Shown: positions 12,883-25,595, numbered from the stretch's first letter. The stretch is 64,000 nucleotides of DNA from Ceratotherium simum simum (GCF_000283155.1 NW_004454290.1:2113127-2177126); one strand, 5' to 3'. A program made the numbers and translations. The notes: generated from the letters alone by a model not told the origin.

Positions 12883-13557
12883 TGTTACCAGACACAAACA
12901 CAGGTTCTTTACCCACCACACAAGAGGGGCCAAATAAAAACTGAAACGCCAGGCTATGGCAAGGAAAGGGTTTTTATTTCAGGTGATGTCAGCTGGGAGA
13001 TGAGAGCTCTCAAATTCATCCCATCTCCCCAAAAGATGGGAGGCAAGGGGTTTTAAAGATTGTGAGGAATGTGGCTGCTTGTAGGGAGGGGGATCCTGTG
13101 GCCTTGCTGGTTGGTGCTTTCCCGCCAGCCTGTATTTGGCCTTGTGAGGCTGCTGGCAGGGAGGAGGCCCGTGAGATAAGGGAATCGGTAAGTGGGTGTC
13201 CTTGGTTGTCCGCCTCTGTGGTGGAGGGTGGATTCTGGTGCCAGGAAGCTGAGGAGTTGGGGTCTAGGAAGCTTTAGCTTCTTGATATTCTCTGGACATC
13301 AGTTTCCCTGTAATAAAACTTCAAAAACTAGTAATTAGCCAAAACTTCAGTTTGAGCCCAGTGTGAGGCCACCTGGGCTTTTAACAATTTGTGACTTCTA
13401 TTTGCCTTGTGAAGTTCAGGGATACAAAGGTTTAAAAAACCCGATATTTACATATGAATGTAACTTGGAGAAGCAGGGAAAGGGGATGAGTGCTTTTGGT
13501 TTTAACCCCATATATGCTGAGTTTAATGTAGGAGAACCGATATTAGGGCTGGCATCA
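12883..13557 (-). repeat. Provirus 1, 5' LTR
   Basis: It has exactly the same length as its partner at 6234-6908, with minus-strand AATAAA at 12973-12978. It starts TGATGCCAGCCCTAATATC and ends TGGTAACA on the minus strand. The next internal bases do not start with TGG, so the primer-binding site is not recognisable. Confidence 0.88.
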
Positions 13558-14162
13558 TGAGGACAGCGCTTTAAAGAACTAAATTTTAATTTGTTTCCTC
13601 TTCTGTGCTATGCTGTAGACTCTGGTCCTTTTCCTTACATCTTTAAGTGAAAGTGTGATAGACACGTGGACTCATGTTTGGTGGTACTTTGAGGATCAGA
13701 GTCCATGCTAGTGATGAAATAATGTGGAAAGAACACAGCTATAGAAGGTGAGATGACAACAGATGTTGGAAACTATGTAGGAGTAGTAATTTGGAGTGAG
13801 AGGTTAGCAGGCGAATATAAGCACTGCTCACTTGCCACCTATCCAGCAATCCTCAGAAACAGGGATTTACAACTGAGCATGGGTGGGGGCTTGAGGTGTT
13901 TTATTTCAATGTTAAAGGAAAGAGTGACTCTAGAAAGCTAGGAGATTTAGAGACATTTGGTTTAAATATTTAATAAATTCTTTATTTTAAAAATGGTTTA
14001 AGTCAATACGAATGACACAAAGAGATAAGAATTGATTATTTTCTTTGGGTATTGGATAAATGAAGAGTTGTTCTAACTTAGAGGGGTCACTTTTCCATCC
14101 CTGTTTTTCTTTTGGCAGTAGGGATGCATGGCAATATGTACTGATAAAGGTAATTAGCATAT
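13558..14162. other. Intergenic, no gene seen
   Basis: This is unique-looking DNA right of provirus 1. The open frames at 13753-13941 and 13987-14172 are unsupported. Confidence 0.35.
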
Positions 14163-14535
14163 CGGGAGCCACAAAATGGAGGCTGCCCCAAATCTAAACT
14201 TAAGTCAACTTGTACTTAGGGGAAACACCTGTCAAGGAAACATAACATGCACCAATCCCAGTCCTCCAACTCAGCTTAGCTAGCTTACCTTACCCTAGAA
14301 AATAGGACCTGCTAGCCTTATAAGGAAATCCCCGACCTCCTAGCAAATCATGCTCTGTGTCCGTGTTGCCTCTTCTAACACTCTATAAAACTCACTCTCA
14401 CCCAAAATCCCTCTGGAAGACTGTGCTACCGCTTGTGAGGCACTGTACCCCCCAATCCATGGATTGTTTTCCCTTGAATAAAAGACATCACACTTGTTAC
14501 TATATTGTTTTAGTTTTGTTATTTGACTGTTAAAA
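14163..14535 (+). repeat. LTR-like fragment with TATA and poly(A) signal
   Basis: It has an ordered promoter/polyadenylation layout: TATAAAA at 14384-14390, AATAAA at 14477-14482, then a T-rich GTTTTAGTTTTGTTATTTG end. The head, GGAGCCACAAAATGGAGGC, looks like a class I ERV LTR start. Boundaries and family are not certain. Confidence 0.5.
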
Positions 14536-14639
14536 CCAAATTCTAAAAGTTATGCCAGCAAAATTATTACAAAAATTGCTCCAGACTTCCAGAAACTTTA
14601 GACATTCAGATGAGCTGACCAGAAGAAACAATATATAAA

Positions 14640-15430
14640 GTAAAGCTAATCTGCTATAATGGCTGCCACCATGTCTTCGTCCTAAAGCCTTATAGGAGAG
14701 GTCCTTAGGTCATCTTTCATAGCCCACCAACTCTTAATTCATATATATGGTAAATGTGTTAGAAGCTTGGAACTTTCAGCCCTATTCCCCATCCTCCAGG
14801 AAGGGGAGAAGGACTGAAGTTTGAGTTAATGATTGATCATTCCTATGGTATAAAGTCTCCATAAAAATCACAGCGTTGAGTTGCTGAACACATGGAGGTA
14901 CTGGGCAAGTGGTGTTGTCACCCAGAGAAGACCCTGAAAACATTTTCCATGTCTAATGCTCCGTTTCTGAGTTGTGCTTGCTTATATGAACCAAGGCAGA
15001 ACATTGCCAAATGGCCAAACCGCAGAACCAGTTCAAACCAGAAAGGTCCAAGATGGCGATGGGGTGCTGGGAGCAAAAGGAAGAGTCTGCAAAATGTACT
15101 GTGTGCAGGAAGGGAAGATCTGTGCATGCCCCAACTGCCTCCTGCCCCAAACGATGACGCGAAGACCCCTCCCCCTTCATACTCCATAAGAACCCTGCTC
15201 ACCTCTCCTTCAGGGAGAAGGTGTTTTAGAGCATGAGCTCTGCCTCCTCCATTTATTGATCAATGAATAAAATTTCTGCTCTGCTCTTCTGAACCTGGTC
15301 TTGTTCTATTGATGCAAGTGGCTCAGGGCAAAAGGACCCACTTGTGGGTCACGAGTCCCTTAGGGCTTGGTGACAGTGTACCTGGTGAGGGCGTGGTTCA
15401 TCCATGTTGTAGCACATCACATGGTGTCCT
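14640..15430 (+). repeat. Older LTR fragment interrupted by a solo LTR
   Basis: The stretch AATGATTGATCATTCCTATG ... TCTCCATAAAAATC ... GAACACATGGAGGTAC is recognisably the same family as 55650-56500 (AATCATGCCTTTC ... CCTCCATAAAAACCC ... GAACATGTGGAGATT). It is split by the LTR at 14916-15375. Confidence 0.55.
14916..15375 (+). repeat. Solo LTR of the provirus 2 family
   Basis: It spans 460 bp from TGTCACCCAGAGAAG to GGCTTGGTGACA and is flanked by a 4-bp duplication GTGT (14912-14915, 15376-15379). It is clearly the same family as 46610-47100 and 52874-53362, has intact AATAAA, and carries one rather than about 2.5 copies of the GTGCAAAAGG repeat in U3. It probably arose by LTR-LTR recombination. 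The ORFs of 71-114 codons over it are chance frames. Confidence 0.88.
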
Positions 15431-15432
15431 TA

Positions 15433-15502
15433 TTTTTATTTTTTTGGTGAGGAACATTGGCCTTGAGCTAACATCTGTTGCCAAACTGCCTCTTTTTGCT
15501 TA
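15433..15502 (-). repeat. Truncated ERE SINE
   Basis: Only the A-tail end of an ERE remains, in reverse (GGTGAGGAACATTGGCCTTG, then CTAACATCTGTTGCC). Confidence 0.7.
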
Positions 15503-16600
15503 TAGTCTTATAGCACGAGACTCAAAGCTAAAATTGCTCATCTTACGGTCATGCATGACTTCCAAATTACCAAAATTTTATCCTAAGTTTTCTGCAGAAT
15601 TTGTCATCACTTCCACTTTCTTGAACTTTTTTTTCGTTGAAATGTTGTGACCCTGAGATCTGTGGGTTCTCCTACCTCTCTATCAATTACTTTTGTGGTC
15701 ATCTCTTGGATTCTCCTTCTCCGTGGTAACTCCTCAGTTACCCAATGCTCCCTACATGTCCTTTTTTCCCCCTCACTGAACATACACTTCCTGGATGATC
15801 TCACCAATCTCACGGCCTCAGCTGCCATCAAAATATATGTGGCTCCCCACAGTTGGGGCTATGGCTCCTGCCCCAACTGTGCTCCCTTGCTCTACTCCTG
15901 TATTTCTGACTGCCCACTGAATAGCATTTGGATGTCCTTCAGATAGTTCAAATTCATTCAACACTGAATTAATTATCTTCATTCAACACTGAATTAATTA
16001 TCTTCTTCTCGCAACTTCCTTCTCTTCATTTTTGAATTTCACTCAATCACTAAGATATATTTGACTCATCATAGTCATATTCCTCTTCCTCATCTCCCAG
16101 ATGTGGTCAAGTCACCAATTCCTGTGAATTCTACTTCTGGACTATAATTCTATTTCTGAATTGTTAACATTGATTAAAACCAACTCTTTGCCTCTTTCAA
16201 ACCTATGTCTGTACAACAAAAAGTTGGTGGAGAAAAACACAAGGGCATTGTCCTAGCTTCATGGAAGTCTAGGAAACATAGCTTATTAGATGTTCTGTTT
16301 CTATAGCACAGGAAAGCACAATAGAAGGAAGATGGAATGGAAGCTGAATGTAAACCCACTATCCTAACATATCACCCTGAGATTAAGATACATGGCTCCA
16401 CAAAGTAGGACATGTTCTAGGTTGAGAATTGTTATATTTGTGTGTGTGTGTGTACCCACCCCAGATAAGAAGTTTTTGTTGCAGTTTATTATTTGTAAAT
16501 TTTTAAAAATAGAAAACTCCCCAAAAGTCACTACCTCAGAGAAGCCTTCCTATCTAAGTAGGCGTCTCCTATTATTTTCTAATCATTTCTTCATTGGTTT
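15503..16600. other. Intergenic, mostly unique
   Basis: It contains a perfect 25-bp tandem duplication (15956-16005) and a short GT run at about 16438-16452. The overlapping open frames at 15607-15831 (-) and 15647-15946 (+) have no homology I recognise. Confidence 0.4.
15956..16005 (+). repeat. Perfect 25-bp tandem duplication
   Basis: Two identical 25-bp units start ATTCAACACTGAATTAATTA at 15956 and 15981. The absence of mismatches suggests a recent slip. Confidence 0.95.
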
Positions 16601-17015
16601 ACCAAACATTGAGTGTCTATTTTGTATCAGGCAATATTCTGTGTTTTAGGAATACAGTGAAGAAAAGGAACAAAATCCATACCTTCATTGAACTTAGAGT
16701 CTAGTGGGGGAGCCGGGCAAGAGAGTGTATAGAAATAATGTATTTTCCAAAAGTGATCCATGCTATAAGAAAATAAATGGTAACAGGATGGAATGAATGG
16801 GGGTGGAAAGGTTGGTAGCAATTTTAGGTGGGAAAATCAGGGAAAACCTCTTTGAGGAGATGAGATTTTAGCGTAGATATGAATGATGAGAAAAATCTAG
16901 CTACACAAGGACCTGGAGGAAGAGATCTCCGCAGAGAGAGAGCAACAGGTATAAAGACCCTGAGGTGGTATAGCTTGGCAAGCTCAAAGACACTGTCAAT
17001 ATCTCTGAAGGCCTC
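16601..17015 (+). repeat. Old mammal-wide repeat, family not assigned
   Basis: The order CAGGCAATATTCTGTGTTTT, GGAATACAGTGAAG, GAACTTAGAGTCTAGTGGGG recurs at 27590-28130 and 63225-63600 in this window (GGTGCTAGGGATACAGTG, GAGCTCACAGTCTAGTGGGG). It is a dispersed ancient repeat and not a gene. Confidence 0.6.
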
Positions 17016-17059
17016 CTTCATAGCACTTATCACAGACTGGGTCATATATTCATTTGTGT

Positions 17060-17215
17060 TTACCTATTTAGATCTATTATATATTTGTTTAGTGTCTGTT
17101 ATCCCCATGATTCCTTAGGACCAAGGCCGTGTCTACCATGTTAAAGGTCTATACTTGGTACTTGGCACACAATGAGCAGCTAAGTGTTTGCTGACTGAAT
17201 GACTAACTAAATAAC
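17060..17215 (+). repeat. L2 3' end fragment
   Basis: It has the GGACCAAGGCCGTGTCTACC ... TACTTGGCACACAATGAGCA ... GCTGACTGAATGA layout of L2 3' ends. Confidence 0.65.
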
Positions 17216-18611
17216 AACTACTTAATACATAAAATTATTTGTAGGATTAATTGTAGAAGAGGTACTTTTTGTTTTATAAATATAAAATTATAATATTGGC
17301 TATGCCTTTTCAAACTACATATTCTGCCCTCTATCATAATCAGGCTCCTTTCCTGCACCCTTCCTCCCTTGAAAATCTCTGTTCTAAGAAGTTAGATATT
17401 CAAGTTACTTTCCCCTTTGTCTTAAATTGCTATAAATTTACCCTATGATTTGGATTGTTCTTAGATCCTGAGAAGGGCTTTGATAGGGATGTTCTCCTTT
17501 CCTTGGGTCACTAGGAGTGTTAATCATATTCAGTCTATGGAAGTGAATGAAGGGAGAGGGAAACACAGAATTTAAGGGGATTATGGGACATCCAGGAGGT
17601 GTCCAGTCAGCAGAATCTAGGGAAACAAGTCTATTTATGAGACAGGAATCATAAGAGAAGCCAAGCCAAGGAGATGTAAGGAGCAGCCAGAAAGACACAG
17701 AAGACCAGGATGGCGCAACTTACTGAAATCTAAAAGGAGGGAAACATGAAGGGTGGGAAAGATTCTGTAATGTCAAATGCTGCAGAGAGCACCAGAATGC
17801 AGAGAAAAGACCCCTGCATCTGGACCTTAGTGCCTTTTAAGAGTGCAGCTTCAGAAGAGTGGTGGGGCCAGATGTGAGGAAGTAAAATCTTTGGATATAC
17901 GCCATTCATTCTAGAGGTCTGGTAGTCATAGGTCAATAATAATGTCCCCTTCCTTCTTTTCCACAGGAAATGTCTTTAGATAACCTCTGGGAAGAGGGAA
18001 GTCAGGTGGTCAGACCTCCTCTCTCTCTAGTTGAGAAGTCACTTCTCAGCCCATTCTCATCACCTTGAAATTTAGAATGAAATGTCTGTTTAGTGACTCT
18101 GGTGCAGGATTACCTTATCTCTGTTCTGCATCCATTTGTGGAGATCATCCTCATATCAACATATACACTGGACCCTGAGGGAGGTTAAGTGGTTCTTTAC
18201 TAAAAGCTTCAGGTAAATGCCCTAAAGCCACAGAGGATCCAAGTGTTGGTTTGGGAGTGGGGTGGGGAGTGGGCAAAAGAGATCAAGCACTGTTATTTGG
18301 GGACTAGCTAATTTGCTTCTTTGACTAACATGAGGTGGGGCAAAGCTTCATGGCTTAGTCTAGAGGTTGGAAACTTAAGTAGTTGGATGCTATTTATAGG
18401 TATCAGGCAGATATAATAAGTGAGTGAAGCAGGCAAGGCAGGTCAGGGATGAAGTGCAGAGTGCAAGCCCCATTTAGAATAGGACAAATGCTACTCAGCA
18501 CCAGATAATTGTTGCCCTGTAAAAATGTGGTCCCACTGTGGTCAGACATCTGGAAAACACTTTTAAAGGAAAGTAGGAAATCAGGATCACTAGATGAATT
18601 GTCCCAATTTT
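17216..18611. other. Intergenic, no gene seen
   Basis: This is unique-looking sequence. The minus-strand frames at 17438-17698 and 17730-17936 have no recognisable domain. Confidence 0.35.
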
Positions 18612-18852
18612 TTTTTTTTTGGTGAGGAGGATCAGCCCTGAGCTAACTTCTGATGCCAGTCCTCCTCTTTTTGCCAAGGAAGATTGGCCCTGGGCAAATA
18701 TCTGTGCCCATCTTCCTCTACTTTATGTGGGACACCCCCACAGCATGGCTTGACAAGCAGTGCATCGGTGCACTCCTGGGATCCGGGCCCACGAACCCCC
18801 GGCCACAGAAGAGAAGTGCATGCACTTAACCGCTATGCCACTGGGCCAGCCC
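18612..18852 (-). repeat. ERE SINE with long target duplication
   Basis: The reverse ERE body is bounded by TGAATTGTCCCAATTTT at about 18595-18611 and 18853-18869. Confidence 0.88.
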
Positions 18853-18870
18853 TGAATTGTCCCAATTTTT

Positions 18871-19339
18871 CATGTTTCCAATAAAAAAAAAAGACACTAT
18901 GGGGTTCAAACATCTGTAGATAGGATCCTGATCTCCAGCTGCCAGTATGTGATTTCTGGTTTAGGACTTCAGAAAGTATGCCAAGGGAATACTCTCCTCA
19001 TTCTTTGATTCATTACTACCCACCCCCCCCGCCCCACAACACCCTCATCATGGTGTCCCCGGCCCCCTTTCTTCAGGCACTCACTAGCCTTGGATTGTTT
19101 TCTCCTCGATCCTTATCTGCTAGCTCTGAGGGAAGGAGAGGAATGGGCATTGCCCTATAGATAGGAATGGGGAAAAGATTGGGGCTGTTTCAACTCCAGT
19201 TCCGTTCCTCAAATCCACAAGGATGCCATCAGTTTTCTCTTAAAGTACCTGAAGATAAACATAACCTCAGTGAAAGATTAATTTCTTCTTGAAGACTACC
19301 CCATGTAATTTACATGCAAAAATGACTGTATCTTCTATT
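18871..19339. other. Intergenic, no gene seen
   Basis: It has a short C-rich run at about 19020-19036 and otherwise unique sequence. Confidence 0.35.
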
Positions 19340-19500
19340 AAGTAGACTGGAATCACCGAGGGAATTAAAAAATACTGCTGCCTGAGTCCCAGCCTAGACT
19401 AATTAAATCAATATTTCTGGGTGTTGAGTCCTGCATTGGTAGTTTTAAAAGCTCCTCAGGTGTTTCTAATGAGCAGCCAAGGTGATAAGAACCACTGCTT
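19340..19500 (+). repeat. MER5A-like hAT fragment
   Basis: TTAAATCAATATTTCTGGG ... TTTTAAAAGCTCCTCAGGTG ... AGCAGCCAAGGTGATAAGAA follows the MER5A non-autonomous hAT-Charlie layout. Confidence 0.7.
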
Positions 19501-20797
19501 AGGTGATATGGGGGTTATTATTGAGAATACATGAACGGTGAGAGAGTTTGGAATAGCTGAGGGAGTAAAAGGATCATTGAATGGAGCAAAAGCCCAAAGA
19601 GAAATTGAATGGATTTGTAGTGTGCAGCATGGTTCATTGATTTTCTCCTGGACTTTGCAGGTTGAGTGTAGTCACTGGGAAATCAAGATAGGGGATAGGG
19701 GGTCATTTGGATTGGATACTGGCCCAGCAAAGTAGAAAGCTAAGGAAGAGGGCACATAAAGTGTTAATGACTTTATTGATGTGTGGACAGGAATGAAAGA
19801 TATTCAGATAGGGACTAAGGGCCAGATGACTTAAAATGCATGAAGGAGGGAGGGAACACCAAGGAAGATAGGGAGAGGGTAAGGAAGAGGACGAGGGGTA
19901 ATTTCAAATTTCAGATTTCAGAGGCAGATCAGGCCATGGTGGTGGGAAAGTTTGGGGTTTGTCATCCAGGTGTGACTCCATTGAAGAGCTGTCCCTGTGA
20001 ATAGAAGGAACCTCTTCTGGTGTTCAGCATTCACCAACATTGGTTGTATTCTAACAATCTTGATGTCATTCATTCTGCATCCTGGTCCTTCACCGAGTCT
20101 TTAAATTTCCTCTTTCACCCCCATCTACCAAACTTACTTTTGATCTATTGTTTGTTCATTCACTCAACAAATATTTATTGAGTGTCTATTTTTGATGAAA
20201 TAGGTACTAAGTGGGGTTCTTAAAGGGGAGAGGACTTTTCCTGAACATCTGACTATCTTACCACACCCTCCATTAACTCTTTAAAAGTGATTCTCAATAT
20301 AATTTTCTACCCAGTTAAGTCTGTTAAATAATTTGTCAGCTTCATGTTCTTTTAGGAACATCCCTCTTGGAGCATCTGATCTTGTATTCCATCCTGAGAT
20401 GGTTGTTTTTTACGTCTAATGCACAGCAATTATCTTTGGACTTCCCTTTGCCATCACCTTAGACAACCCTTTTACCTACCTCCTCTGTGAGATACCCCAA
20501 CTTTTGTATCCTATGATTTCATCTATATATTTCTGAATTGTTTTTCTTCTTTATTATTATCTTCCCAGGACAGCCAGTCACAGCCTTCTTACCTCAATCA
20601 AAGCAGTTTAATAGTGGTGCAGTTTCCTCTATTCTACAGTGAGAACATTAAAGAACAAGTTTACCTTCTGGACAAAACTTTTTGGGGTAGTTTTGTCTGT
20701 GGAATGTTTGAATTATTTACAATGAGAATTTATTATTTTTGTGGTCAAAAAATACTAAACACTAAAAATTACTACACACTAAAAAAGATATATTAGA
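19501..20797. other. Intergenic, mostly unique
   Basis: A small piece at about 20160-20200 (CAACAAATATTTATTGAGTG) is an old repeat end. The open frames at 19538-19735 and 20614-20796 are unsupported. Confidence 0.35.
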
Positions 20798-21199
20798 GTG
20801 ACGTTAGCTAGATGGTGGAATAAGAGTCCTAGCCCTTGTCTTCCCACAGAAATACTGATTTAATAACCATTCACGGACAAAAATATCTTTATGAGAGCTC
20901 CAGAGTCTAGGTGAGAGGTTCCAGTGCCCCAGTGGAGCACAAAATCTGAGAACAGCCACACTGAAAAGAATAGTAAGAACAGTTTCACTTTACTCACATC
21001 ATCCCTTCCCCAAGCTGGCACAGCTCAGTACTGAGAGAGACTCCCTCAGTTTGTGATTTCTCCCACAGGAGAAATAAAGAGTGAAATGAGTGTCCTGCAC
21101 CCCAGCCTTTCAGAATGATGCTCGAGAGTCCTGTGTCTGTCTTGTCTCACCCAGAATGCTGAGGGAATTCACATTCTTGGATCATTGAGGAGCAGCTAA

Positions 21200-21430
21200 G
21201 AACAAAGAAAAAGGGGTGGGGCTCACAGCAACTGATGTATGGATCTCAACAACTGGCCTGTAGACCTAGCCAGCCAGCTGGCCCACTGGTGGACCCCAGC
21301 AGCTGGCCTGCATATGATGCTGCAGACAGTGTCCCATATGTGCCCCCACAGATAGCACCTCATGCATGCCCCTGCAAACAGCACATAGACCTCAGCAGCC
21401 AGCATGAGTCTCAGCAGCCAGCTTGATTCT
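21200..21430 (+). repeat. Internal CAGCAGCYGGC-type repeats in the L1 5' UTR
   Basis: Imperfect copies of a GACCCCAGCAGCTGGCC-like unit recur (near 21240, 21290, 21390, 21410). It is part of the L1 5' UTR. The paired open frames on both strands here come from this repetitive composition. Confidence 0.6.
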
Positions 21431-21449
21431 GCAGGATTAGGAAAAGGTG

Positions 21450-21790
21450 CATAAACCTGAGATTTCTCCTTCAGTAGGGAAGGGGAGCAATGGAATTTGC
21501 ACCCATTACCCTGGCATCTCTGTGCACTGCTCTAGGGAAAATGGATTGGTGACTCAGAACTTGGCCTGGCTTTGCAGAGTAGAGAGAAGGCACATAATCC
21601 TAAGACATCTTCTTCAGGAGGGAAGGAGAGAAGTGGAGCTTGCACCAAATGCCCTGGCATTTCAGAGCACTGCCTTAGGGAAAAGGAGTGGGTCACTCTA
21701 ACACCCAGAAAAGCTCTGCAGAATTGAAAGAATGCACACAATCCCTAAGACTTCACCCTCAGAAAAGAATGAGAAGAGTGGAGTGGACAC
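21450..21790 (+). repeat. About 146-bp tandem monomers in the L1 5' UTR
   Basis: Two full units and a partial third, starting near 21450, 21600 and 21747. Each runs from CTTCNNC(A/T)GNAGGGAAGG through GCACTGC(T/C)(T/C)TAGGGAAAA to GCACA(T/C)AATCC. This layout resembles promoter monomers of rodent L1 elements. Confidence 0.65.
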
Positions 21791-24700
21791 ATCCATAAAA
21801 AAGATTTGAGAGACCCCCCAGAATCTCTAGCCTAGCTGACTGTGAAGATCTTTCCCTCCTGACACCAGTCTGTAAAGAGTAGAGGAAGTGACTGCTCCTT
21901 CAAATGTGCAGACACCATTGCAAGGCTACAAGAAATATAAAGAATCAAGGAAACACAACACCACCAAAGGAATAAAATAAAGCTCCAGTAACAAACCACA
22001 AAGAAATGGAGATCTACAAATTGCATGAAAGAATGAAAAATAATCATCTTAAAGAAGCTTAGTGAGCTACAAGAGAATGCAGACAACTAAATAAAATCAG
22101 GAAAACAATACATGAACAAAATGAGAAGTTCAACAAAAAGAAATCACAAAAAAGAATCAAACAGAAATTCTAGAGCTAAAGAATGTAATGATTGAACTGA
22201 AAATTTTAATATAGAGCTTCAACATCAGATTCAAGCAAACAGAAGAAAGAATCAGTGAACTAAAAGACAGATCATTTGAAATTATTTAGTTGGAGGAAGA
22301 AAAAGAAAAAAGAGTGAAGAAAGCCTATGGGAATTATAAGACACCATTAAGATAACCAATATATAATTTATGGGAGTCTAAGAAGGAGCAGAGAAAGAGA
22401 AAGGGGGCAGAAAGCTTATTTAAAGAAATAATAGCTGAAATTTCCCCAAATATGGGGAGAGAAATAGATATCCAGATTCATGAAGACTAAAGGATACCAA
22501 ACAAGTTGAACCTAAAGGGGTTTACACCAAAACATATTATAATTAAATTGCCAAAAGTCAAAGACAAAGAGAATTTTGAAAGCAGTAAGAGAAAAGTGAC
22601 TTGTCACATGAGGGAATCAGTAGGTTTCTCAGCAGAAACCTTGCAGGCCAGGAGGGAGTGGGATAATATGTTCAAAGAGCTGAAAGAAGAAGACTGTCAA
22701 CAAGAATATTATACTTAGCAAAACTCTCCTTTAAAAATGAAGCAGAGATAAAGACTTTCCCAGACAAACTAAAGCTGAGCGAGTTCATCACCACTAGACC
22801 TGCCTGCCTTACAAGAAGTGCTAAAGGGGGTTCTTCATCTTGAAACAAAAGGATGCTAAACAACAATACCAAAACATATGAAAATATAAATTTCCTTGGC
22901 AAAGGTAAATATATAGACAGATACAGAATAATGTCATACTGTAATGGTGATGCACAAGTCACTTTTAACCCTAGTACAAAAGTTAAAAGATAAAAGTATT
23001 AAAATAACTATAAATACAAAAATCTGTCAATGGATAGACAATTTAAAAAATGTAAATTATGACATCAATAATATAAAATGTGTGTGTGTAGGGGGGAGAA
23101 GTAAAAGTGTAGAGTTTTTGTATGCAATTGAAGTTAAGCTGCTATTAGCTTAAAATAGACTCTTATAATTATAATATGTTTTATATAACCCTCAGGATAA
23201 CCATAAAGAAAATACCTAAAGAAGATACATAAAAGAAAAAGAGAAATTAATCGAATTATGTAAATACAAAAATAATCATCAAATCACATTAAGCAGAGCA
23301 AGAGAGGGAGAGAAGAATAAAAGAACCACAAAATAGACAGAAAAAACAACAAACTGTAGTAGTTTGATATGAAATACTTTCATATCAATAATTACTTTAA
23401 ATGTAAATGGATTAAACACCCATATCAAAAGACTTCGAGTCCCTGAATGGATAAAATAACAAGATCCAATTATATGCCATCTACAAGAGACTCACTTTAG
23501 ATCTAAGGATATGCATAGGTTGAAAGTGAAGGGGTGGAAAAAGGTATTCCATGCAAATGGTAAGCAACAGAGAGCAGGGCTTGTTTTACTTATATCAGAC
23601 AAAATAGACTTGAAGTCAAAAGTTATAGGAAACAAAGAAAGTTACATACAAAATGATGAAAGTTATTACATAAATGTTGAAAGTTAATATATAAATTGAA
23701 ACCATTCTTTCAATAATAGATAGAATATGCAGACTGAAAATCAGTAAGGAAACAGCAGACTTGAAAAACACTGTAACCAAATGGACCTAACAGACATATT
23801 CAGAACATTTCACCCAACAGCAGCAGAATACACATTCTTCTCAAGTGCACATAGAACATTCTCTAGGATAGATCAAATTCTAGGTCACTTTTTAAAACAA
23901 GTCTTAAAAATTTTAAGAAGATTGAAATAATTCCAAATACCTTTTTCTGACCACATTGGGATGAAACTAGAAAACAATAACGTAAATAAAATGGGAAAAT
24001 TTACAAATATATGGAAATTAAACAGCATAGTCTTGACTACTTATTGGGTCAAAGAAGAAATCAAAAGAGAAATTAGAAAATATCTCAAGATAAATGAAAA
24101 TAAAAACACAACATACCAAAACTTACAGGATGCAGCAAAAGCAGTAGTAGGAAGGAATTTTGTAGCAATAAATGCCTACATTGATAAAAAGAAAAATCTC
24201 AAATAAAAAGCCTAACTTTACACCTGAAGGAACTAGAAAAAGAAGAAACTAAGCACAAAATTAGCAGAAGGAAGGAAATAACAAAGATTAGAACAGAGAA
24301 ATAGAAAATAGAAAAACTCAACAAAACCAAGAGTTTGTTTTTTTAAAAGATAAACAAAATCAACAAACCCTGTGCTAGACTAAGAAAAAAAAGAAGACTC
24401 AAATAAAATCAAAAGTTAAAGCAGAGACACCACAACTGATGCCACAGAAATAAAAAAGATCATAAGAGACTATTATGAAAAATTATACACCAACAAATTG
24501 GACAACCTAGAAGAAATGGATAAATTCCTGGAAACATACAACCTACCAAGATTGAATCAAGAAGAAATAGAAAGCTTGAACAGACCAATAACAAATAAGG
24601 AGATTGAATAAGTAATAAAACACCTTGTAAGATAGAAAAACCTAGGATCAGATGGCTTCACAGGTGAATTCTACCAAACATTTAGAGAAGAATTAATACC

Positions 24701-25190
24701 AATTTTCTTAAACTCTTCCAAAAAGTGTAAGAAGCAAGAACACTTGTGAACTCATTTTATGAGACCAGTATCATCCTGATATCAAAGCCAGACAAAAATA
24801 CCACAAGAAAAGAAAACTATAGATGCAAAAATCCTCAACAAAATATTAGCACACCAAACTCAACAGCACATTACAAGGATCATATATTGTGACTAAGTGG
24901 GATTTATCCCTGGAATGCAAGGATGGTTTGACATATGAAAAGCAATCAACATGATACACCATATTAACTGAATGAAGAATAAAAATCACACTCTCATCTC
25001 AATAGATACAGAAAAAGCATTTGACAAAATTAACACCCTTTCACGATAAAAGCCCTCAACAAATTAGGTGTAGAAGGAACTTACTTCAACACAATAAAGG
25101 CCATATATGAAAAACTCACAGTGAGCATCATACTCAATGGAGAAAAACTGAAAGCTTTTACAGTCAGGAACAAGACAAAGATGCCTTCTC

Positions 25191-25595
25191 TTGCCACTTT
25201 TATTCAACATAGTACTGGAAGTCATAGCTAGAGTAATTGGACAAGAAAAAGAAATAAAAGGCATCAAAATCAGAAAGGAAGAAGTAAAATTATCTCTGTT
25301 TGCAGATGACACGGTGTTATATGTAAAAATCTCTGAAGACCCCATCAAAAAGGTGTTAGAACTAATAAACAAATTTAGTAAAGTTGAAAGATGTAAAATT
25401 CACATACAAAAATCAGTTGCATTTCTATGCACTAACAACAAACTATCTGAAAAGGAAATCAAGAAAACAATTCAATTTACAATAGCATTAAAAAGAACAA
25501 AATACTTAAGAATAAATTTAACCAAGGAGGCGAAAGACTTGTACACTGAAAAGTATAAAACATTGCAAAAAGAAATTAAAGAAGACACAAATTAA
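25191..25595 (+). pseudogene. L1 ORF2 reverse transcriptase fragment
   Basis: This 134-codon open piece of L1 ORF2 contains [13 protein letters not shown], the non-LTR reverse transcriptase active-site box, followed by the [17 protein letters not shown] segment. It is flanked by stops on both sides. It is a remnant, not a stand-alone RT gene. Confidence 0.9.

Larger units (their letters stand above)
6234..13557 (-). mobile_element. Endogenous provirus 1 (class I ERV-like), defective
   Basis: Two 675-bp LTRs (6234-6908, 12883-13557) in the same orientation flank about 6 kb and are bounded by a 4-bp duplication TGAG (6230-6233 and 13558-13561). On the minus strand a polypurine tract (AATAGGGGGGAAT) abuts the 3' LTR at 6909, which sets the orientation. 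The internal DNA is A/T-rich and largely non-coding, with a gag-matrix-like stretch near the 5' LTR and an env-TM-like stretch near the 3' LTR. No intact gag, pol or env remains. Between about 7.6 and 11.3 kb it is colinear, in inverse, with provirus 2 (47.8-51.5 kb). An ERE SINE is inserted at 10907-11198. Confidence 0.85.

Noticed and set aside
21223..21426. Overlapping ORFs on both strands
   Set aside because: Repetitive GC-richer L1 5' UTR; no start context or homology.
25191..25595. Reverse transcriptase with FADD motif as a stand-alone RT or retron-like system
   Set aside because: It lies in a degenerate L1 ORF2 with flanking L1 sequence over 6 kb and stops on both sides.
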